A stretch of DNA of 9,931 bases from Anaerolineae bacterium. GTDB taxonomy: Bacteria; Chloroflexota; Anaerolineae; UBA1429. The position numbers were made by a program, and so were the translations under genes. The stretch lies in contig SKLG01000209.1 of NCBI GenBank assembly GCA_007123335.1, positions 1-9,931 on the forward strand, read 5' to 3'. Below the pieces are notes generated by a model, which saw only the letters and a program-made list of their open reading frames with translations, made no database searches and was not told where the DNA came from. How positions within the stretch are numbered: position 1 is the first letter of the stretch; every line of letters starts with the position of its first letter. Of the stretch, positions 6,309 to 9,931 are shown one piece after another.

Positions 6309-6399
6309 GCAGGAACAAGAGGATAAAGCGAGTAGTGGGAGATCCCTCATCGATACCAACGGGCCGACTACTTGGATTTAAAGCCCATCTTGTTCCTGC
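6309..6399. repeat. 12-bp perfect inverted repeat around the end of the zinc-ribbon gene
   Basis: GCAGGAACAAGA at 6309-6320 is the exact reverse complement of TCTTGTTCCTGC at 6388-6399. Inside the 67-base spacer, AGTAGT (6331-6336) matches ACTACT (6367-6372) in nested order. The right arm covers the final codons of the zinc-ribbon protein, so a folded RNA would enclose its stop codon. Confidence 0.6.
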
Positions 6400-6593
6400 G
6401 CAGACGATAGTTCCCGCCCACAATGCCGACACACGATAGCATCCTTCTTGATGCGCTCGGCACAATAGGGGCATATCTTGGTGTTACGTCGTTGAGCACC
6501 TACAAATAGCAGTACGACCAGCGCCGAGAGCAAGGGCCCAACACAGAATAGGCTGAGCAAAATGGCCAGCTCGACGATGCCGATGTTCGTCAT
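6378..6593 (-). CDS. Small membrane protein with a C-terminal zinc ribbon
   Basis: This 71-residue protein has a hydrophobic N-terminal half (about residues 5-32, one long or two tight membrane helices). A zinc-ribbon-type segment follows, with Cys41, Cys44, Cys55 and Cys58 as CPYC and CRHC around a lysine-rich loop (CAERIKKDAIVC). Such CxxC...CxxC modules bind one zinc and are common in small bacterial membrane proteins of unknown role. Because QRRN follows the helix, the ribbon is probably cytoplasmic. The ATG at 6593 has AAGGGA a few bases upstream. It starts 37 bases after the stop of the AI-2E-family gene on the same strand and is likely the last gene of that operon. The function is unknown. 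Confidence 0.8.
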   Translation of the reverse strand: MTNIGIVELAILLSLFCVGPLLSALVVLLFVGAQRRNTKICPYCAERIKKDAIVCRHCGRELSSAQEQDGL

Positions 6594-6630
6594 GATGATC
6601 CCTTTCCCTGATATCCCACGATGAAACCGG

Positions 6631-7755
6631 CTACAGGATACGCGCGTGCAACGTCTCTATCGCCATCTCTGGCGTGGCTCCGCGCTCTGTCGTGCGCAGG
6701 TACAGATACTGGTATACATCGCGAACGATAGCCGCCACAGGCACACCCAGCAACATGCCCAAAATCCCTGCTACCTCGGCCCCCATCACGACGATGATCA
6801 TGATCACCGCAGGATGAAAGCGCACGGCATGCCCCGAGACGAGCGGTCTAAGGACAATGCTCTCGATTTGCTGAATGGCTCCATAGGCCAAGACCACCCA
6901 TAATGCTTTGATGGGCTGGTCCAGTAGGGCGATGAGCACCGCCGGCAAAGCGCCGATATAAGGCCCTAAAAACGGGATCACCTCAAAAATGCCCGCGAAT
7001 GTGCCGAGAACAAGGGCAAGATCGACCCCAATGATAACCAAAGCCACCGTTGCCATAGTACCGACAATCAGCATCATTAAAAGCTGTCCACGAATATAAG
7101 CACTCAGCAATTCATCGATGATACGAAAAATAGCGCGCACATCATCACGGGCGATGTCAGGTATCACATCGTAAAAGGTACGACGCGCCTTGACTTTGTC
7201 TCGCAGTACATAAAACAGCCAAAAAGGAATAATGACCATACCGAGGACAAAGCTCACCGTCTGAGACAATGTCTGTAACGTCACGGTGATCGTCCGCTGT
7301 ATCGTGGTCGCAATCGTCTGGCCAGCTTCGCGGATGGCGTCTTCAATGGCCTCACGTATACCCTGCGGAATACGCTCCAGGAAGACATCGAGGTCGATAG
7401 CTGTGATCTCTTCCAAGGCAGGAATATACATACCGATCATCTCTATAAGCTGCCTTGCCTGCTCAACCACTATAGGGATAAATAGCAATAGAAAACCTAC
7501 GAACATACCAATAACAATAAGATAAAATAATAATACGGCTAGAGAACGAGACCAACCACGGACGCGAAGAAAAATCGGCATGTGACGGTCAAAAAAATCG
7601 ATAATTGGCATGAATAAATAAGCGACAAATAAACCCATGAAAAAGGGGACGAGAGCCGTCCAAGCCGAAAACAACAAAACCAAGACAAGAATGACCAGCG
7701 CAGCGATCAGCACTGCGCGATAGCGTAACTTGGTGTCGGAAATCCAAGGGATCAC
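6631..7755 (-). CDS. AI-2E family transporter (UPF0118/PerM-like permease)
   Basis: This 374-residue protein has about seven to eight hydrophobic helices and the family's usual length. The characteristic C-terminal half carries VIPFLGPYIGALPAVLIAL (about residues 259-277) and QQIESIVLRPLVSG followed by a long helix and GMLLGVPVAAIVRD (about 333-346). The helix pair near the N-terminus and the soluble segment at about 100-160 (amphipathic, EITAIDLDVFLERIP) also fit. Members have been linked to autoinducer-2 export (TqsA) or Na+/H+ antiport, so the substrate cannot be told from sequence. The start is a GTG at 7755, with AGGAG nine bases upstream. It follows tlyA by 35 bases and precedes the zinc-ribbon gene by 37. 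The stretch encoding the third helix (7500-7535) is unusually AT-rich, with adjacent TTA codons. Confidence 0.92.
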   Translation of the reverse strand: MIPWISDTKLRYRAVLIAALVILVLVLLFSAWTALVPFFMGLFVAYLFMPIIDFFDRHMPIFLRVRGWSRSLAVLLFYLIVIGMFVGFLLLFIPIVVEQARQLIEMIGMYIPALEEITAIDLDVFLERIPQGIREAIEDAIREAGQTIATTIQRTITVTLQTLSQTVSFVLGMVIIPFWLFYVLRDKVKARRTFYDVIPDIARDDVRAIFRIIDELLSAYIRGQLLMMLIVGTMATVALVIIGVDLALVLGTFAGIFEVIPFLGPYIGALPAVLIALLDQPIKALWVVLAYGAIQQIESIVLRPLVSGHAVRFHPAVIMIIVVMGAEVAGILGMLLGVPVAAIVRDVYQYLYLRTTERGATPEMAIETLHARIL

Positions 7756-7790
7756 TATGTTTTGCTCCTATCTATCAGGCATTGGCCCTG

Positions 7791-8573
7791 TCATTCATCA
7801 TCGGCCAGAACTGATGCGATAAGCTGTTCAATGTCCTCTAGAGGGGTGCCTTGCCGCTTTAACCAGACCAGGAATTCAATATTGCCCTTGGCCCCGGTAA
7901 TCGGCGATTGCACCAGACCTGCTACTACCCAACCTTCCTCACTCGCCCAGCCGAGGAGATCGCGTAGAACTTGGCGATGCGTCTCCCGGTCGCGAACGAT
8001 TCCCCCCCTGCCCACCAAATCGGCGCCGGCCTCAAACTGCGGCTTGACCAAGGCCACTACATCGCCCTCTGGCTTTAACCAACGCGCCACCATGGGCAGT
8101 ATCAGCCGCAGCGAGATAAAGGACACGTCGATGGTAACCAGATCGATGGGCTCGGGCAGCTCCTCCAGATAGCGGGCGTTAGTGCGCTCCATCACCACCA
8201 CTCGTGGGTCCTGGCGCAAATCCCAGTGGAGCTGACCATAGCCCACATCAATGGCATAGACGCGCGATGCGCCGCGCTGTAGCAGGCAATCCGTAAAACC
8301 GCCCGTTGAAGCGCCCACATCTGCCGCGACACAAGCAGCGGGGTCAATGCCAAAGGCGTCGAGGGCTTGGGCCATCTTGAGGCCGCCACGCCCGACATAT
8401 GGCAGGCCATGGCGCACCTCAATATCGACCGACTCGTCGACCTGCCGGCCCGCCTTGTCTACGACTTGGCCATCGACCAGCACCTGTCCGGCGAGAATGA
8501 GCCTGCTGGCCTTCTCGCGACTCTCGGCCAGCTCCCGCTGGTACACCAAAGTATCCAAGCGCATCTTGGCCAT
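7791..8573 (-). CDS. tlyA: TlyA-family rRNA (cytidine-2'-O)-methyltransferase
   Basis: TlyA methylates ribose 2'-O positions of cytidines in 16S and/or 23S rRNA using S-adenosylmethionine. In mycobacteria its loss gives capreomycin resistance. The protein has 260 residues, the normal length. Residues about 4-60 are an S4 RNA-binding domain (RLDTLVYQRELAESREKA; VLVDGQVV). The FtsJ-like Rossmann domain follows, with the SAM motif ADVGASTGGFTD (84-95). The expected K-D-K-E catalytic tetrad is present as Lys66 (RGGLK), Asp149 (DVSF), Lys177 (VKPQFE) and Glu233 (NIEF). The start at 8573 (MAKMRLD) has no strong ribosome site, and the internal ATG at Met4 is possible. It appears to lead an operon with the AI-2E-type gene and the zinc-ribbon gene. 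Older 'hemolysin' labels for this family are misleading. Confidence 0.95.
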   Translation of the reverse strand: MAKMRLDTLVYQRELAESREKASRLILAGQVLVDGQVVDKAGRQVDESVDIEVRHGLPYVGRGGLKMAQALDAFGIDPAACVAADVGASTGGFTDCLLQRGASRVYAIDVGYGQLHWDLRQDPRVVVMERTNARYLEELPEPIDLVTIDVSFISLRLILPMVARWLKPEGDVVALVKPQFEAGADLVGRGGIVRDRETHRQVLRDLLGWASEEGWVVAGLVQSPITGAKGNIEFLVWLKRQGTPLEDIEQLIASVLADDE

Positions 8574-8610
8574 ACTAATCCGTCCGCAGGAACAAAGCCC
8601 GATCCCGTTC

Positions 8611-8639
8611 TTGACGATCTACTCCGTTCAGCCTATGAT
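8611..8639 (+). promoter_or_regulatory. Consensus-like sigma-70 promoter for the UbiA-family gene
   Basis: TTGACG (8611-8616) and TATGAT (8634-8639) are separated by 17 bases. Transcription would begin near 8646, about 38 bases before the ATG at 8684. This is the best promoter match in the window. Confidence 0.6.
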
Positions 8640-8671
8640 CCATCGGTCTGCCCCTCATCCATATAATGCGC

Positions 8672-8680
8672 AAAGGAAGG
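8672..8680 (+). promoter_or_regulatory. Ribosome binding site deciding the UbiA-family gene start
   Basis: AAAGGAAGG lies just before the ATG at 8684. The upstream in-frame ATG at 8666 lacks such a site and would be only about 20 bases from the predicted transcript start. Confidence 0.65.
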
Positions 8681-8683
8681 TTC

Positions 8684-9559
8684 ATGTTGCGAGCACTGCT
8701 TCGCGCCATGCGTCCCAAACAGTGGTCCAAGAATGTCTTTGTCTTTGTCGGCATGTTCTTTGATGGCCACATATACCTTGGTCGAATACTGGCCACGATG
8801 GCTGCCTTTGGCCTCTTTTGCCTGCTCTCAAGCGCCGTCTACTTGATCAACGATCTCAGCGATCTGGAAAGAGATCGCTTACATCCCAAGAAACGCCATC
8901 GCCCGCTGGCATCAGGAGCCCTCTCGCCACGCGTCGCTTGGGTAGCGGCGCTGATCATCCTTGGCGGCGGACTGCCCGTCTCGTTTCTCCTAAGCCCTGG
9001 CTTTGGCGGAGTCGCGCTGTTTTATGTGGCGCTGATGCTGGCCTACACCTTTTATCTCAAGCATGTGGTCATTATAGATGTCATGGTAGTAGCGACCGGT
9101 TTCGTGCTGCGTGTCCTGGCCGGCATTACCGTAATCACCGTAACGCGCTTTTCACCCTGGCTGTTTGTATGCACCACCTTGCTATCGCTCTTTATTGCCA
9201 TCAACAAACGCCGCCATGAGCTCTTGTTGCTGGCCGAGGAGGCGAACAACCATCGCACCAGCCTCCAAGAATACACCGAGTCCTTTCTCGATCATATGAC
9301 CTCGTTGGTCACAGCCACGCTGCTGACGGCCTACTCTTTTTACACTTTTTCGGCGCCCAATCTGCCAACCAATCACGCCATGATGCTGACCATACCGATT
9401 GCGCTGTATGGTGTGTTCCGCTACCTCTATCTGGTCCACGCCAAAGGACTGGGCGGAGATCCAGAGGAGCTGGTGATGGAGGACAAACCGTTACTCTTGG
9501 CGTTGGTCCTCTGGGTACTGACAGCCGGCCTGGTCATCTACTGGCCAGTGCTCCTCTGA
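8684..9559 (+). CDS. UbiA-family polyprenyl-phosphate phosphoribosyltransferase (DPPR synthase-like)
   Basis: The closest family is decaprenyl-phosphate phosphoribosyltransferase. It moves 5-phosphoribose from PRPP to a polyprenyl phosphate in the membrane, the first step toward polyprenyl-phosphoarabinose in mycobacteria. The protein has 291 residues and about eight to nine hydrophobic helices. The first Asp-rich motif is NDLSDLERD (Asn56, Asp57, Asp60, Asp64), followed by HPKKRHRPLASG. The second conserved region is YTFYLKHVVIIDVMVVATGF (121-140) with R143, followed by INKRRHEL (173-180). The opening RPKQWSKNVFVF is typical of this subgroup rather than of quinone prenyltransferases. I set the start at 8684 rather than 8666 because of the ribosome site and promoter. 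It is a single gene, divergent from tlyA and convergent with rpsI. The DPPR-type call is likely; the polyprenyl chain and the downstream sugar pathway are not shown here. Confidence 0.88.
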   Translation: MLRALLRAMRPKQWSKNVFVFVGMFFDGHIYLGRILATMAAFGLFCLLSSAVYLINDLSDLERDRLHPKKRHRPLASGALSPRVAWVAALIILGGGLPVSFLLSPGFGGVALFYVALMLAYTFYLKHVVIIDVMVVATGFVLRVLAGITVITVTRFSPWLFVCTTLLSLFIAINKRRHELLLLAEEANNHRTSLQEYTESFLDHMTSLVTATLLTAYSFYTFSAPNLPTNHAMMLTIPIALYGVFRYLYLVHAKGLGGDPEELVMEDKPLLLALVLWVLTAGLVIYWPVLL

Positions 9560-9593
9560 GCCCCCATCATTTTCGATCCTCTAAGTAAAGCAT

Positions 9594-9625
9594 CAGAGGG
9601 CGCTGCCACCGGCACACGCCCTCTG
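9594..9625. terminator. Bidirectional terminator between the UbiA-family gene and rpsI
   Basis: CAGAGGGCG (9594-9602) pairs perfectly with CGCCCTCTG (9617-9625). TGCC (9604-9607) and GGCA (9611-9614) add an inner stem around a 3-base loop. On the plus strand CCTTTTG follows about ten bases later. On the minus strand a T-rich stretch (ATGCTTTACTT) follows. It sits between two convergent stop codons (9559 and 9654). Confidence 0.8.
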
Positions 9626-9653
9626 TAAATGATCCTTTTGCAGCAGAACCAGC

Positions 9654-9931
9654 TTAGCGCTTGGTGTACTGCGGCGCCTTGCGTGCGCGTTTGAGTCCTG
9701 GCTTTTTGCGCTCTTTGACCCGAGGGTCGCGTGTGAGCAAACCCGCGGCTTTTAACGGACGCCGTAGTTCGGGATTGGCCTTGAGCAGCGCACGAGAAAT
9801 AGCATGGCGAATGGCGCCGGCCTGTCCTGTGACGCCCCCACCCTTGACCAATACGGTAATGCGATATGCGCCCTCGTTATCCGTAAGCACAAGCGGTCGC
9901 ACGGCCTCGGCCATATCCACCGGTCGGCTAA
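9654..9931 (-). CDS. rpsI: Ribosomal protein S9 (uS9), C-terminal part (cut by window edge)
   Basis: The last 91 residues of uS9 are present, ending with TAA at 9656-9654; the 5' end lies beyond the right edge. The diagnostic stretch GGGVTGQAGAIRHAISRALL is followed by LTRDPRVKERKKPGLKRARKAPQYTKR, whose basic tail reaches the ribosomal P site near the tRNA anticodon. The reading frame is open to the edge (SRPVDMAEAVRPL), so the GTG at 9920 is internal, not a start. The family usually has about 130 residues, so some 40 are missing. rpsI normally follows rplM, which would be expected just outside the window. The APQYTKR ending recalls Chloroflexota S9 proteins. Confidence 0.97.
   Translation of the reverse strand, partial: SRPVDMAEAVRPLVLTDNEGAYRITVLVKGGGVTGQAGAIRHAISRALLKANPELRRPLKAAGLLTRDPRVKERKKPGLKRARKAPQYTKR

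Larger units (their letters stand above)
6053..6377. other. Gene-free stretch between the zinc-ribbon gene and the ceramidase-like gene
   Basis: These 325 bases hold no convincing gene. Short open frames at 6006-6230 and 6220-6474 (minus) overlap neighbouring genes out of frame and have no family resemblance. The stretch contains the leader and presumably the promoter of the ceramidase-like gene, although no clear -35/-10 pair was found. It also holds the long hairpin at 6162-6209 and one arm of the inverted repeat at 6309-6399. No tRNA-like T-loop was seen. Confidence 0.6.

Noticed and set aside
6053..6377. A tRNA(Sec) gene was looked for in the larger intergenic stretches because selB is present
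   Set aside because: No GGTTC-type T-loop or paired acceptor arms were seen here or in 3827-4074; selC and selA are presumably elsewhere.
6006..6474. Two overlapping minus-strand open frames (6006-6230 and 6220-6474) filling the gap before the ceramidase-like gene
   Set aside because: They overlap real genes out of frame, have no ribosome site seen, and their translations show no domain.
8639..8667. Perfect TATAAT at 8662-8667 as a -10 box for the UbiA-family gene
   Set aside because: No -35 box lies at proper spacing, and a start downstream would leave almost no leader before the ATG at 8684. The TTGACG/TATGAT pair upstream fits better.
1..9931. CRISPR array, insertion sequence or prophage
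   Set aside because: No regularly spaced repeats, transposase, integrase or phage gene is visible.

Overview
The window is a chromosomal segment, moderately GC-rich by eye, with ordinary bacterial gene density. The C-terminus of ribosomal protein S9 (ending APQYTKR) and a membrane-anchored TPR/L,D-transpeptidase resemble Chloroflexota, Anaerolineae in particular. That placement is an inference from protein flavour, not a database result. A selB gene indicates a selenocysteine-using organism. No mobile element, CRISPR array, rRNA or tRNA was recognised.

Layout. (1) Positions 1-3826, minus strand, read right to left: a TPR/L,D-transpeptidase with a transmembrane helix, a 441-residue coiled-coil protein of unknown function, then the N-terminal part of selB, which runs off the left edge. 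The coiled-coil gene and selB are separated by 4 bases, so they are probably co-transcribed and translationally coupled. (2) Positions 3827-4074: an intergenic control region with two consensus-like promoters facing each other and three copies of a CGATCAC heptamer. (3) Positions 4075-4680, plus strand: a lone ferric-reductase-like haem membrane protein, followed by a strong hairpin between convergent genes. (4) Positions 4802-6052, minus strand: a neutral-ceramidase-like metallohydrolase. It keeps the likely zinc ligands but lacks the family's serine nucleophile. (5) Positions 6053-6377: a gene-free stretch holding a long hairpin and a widely spaced inverted repeat. (6) Positions 6378-8573, minus strand, a probable operon: tlyA rRNA methyltransferase, AI-2E-family transporter, then a small membrane zinc-ribbon protein. 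(7) Positions 8684-9559, plus strand, with a good promoter: a UbiA-family polyprenyl-phosphate phosphoribosyltransferase. (8) A bidirectional terminator separates it from the convergent rpsI gene, which runs off the right edge.

The genes serve mostly housekeeping or envelope roles: peptidoglycan cross-linking, polyprenyl sugar donor synthesis, membrane transport, rRNA methylation and Sec decoding. I see no clear new multi-gene system. The least explained parts are the coiled-coil protein coupled to selB, the serine-less ceramidase homologue, and the face-to-face promoter region.
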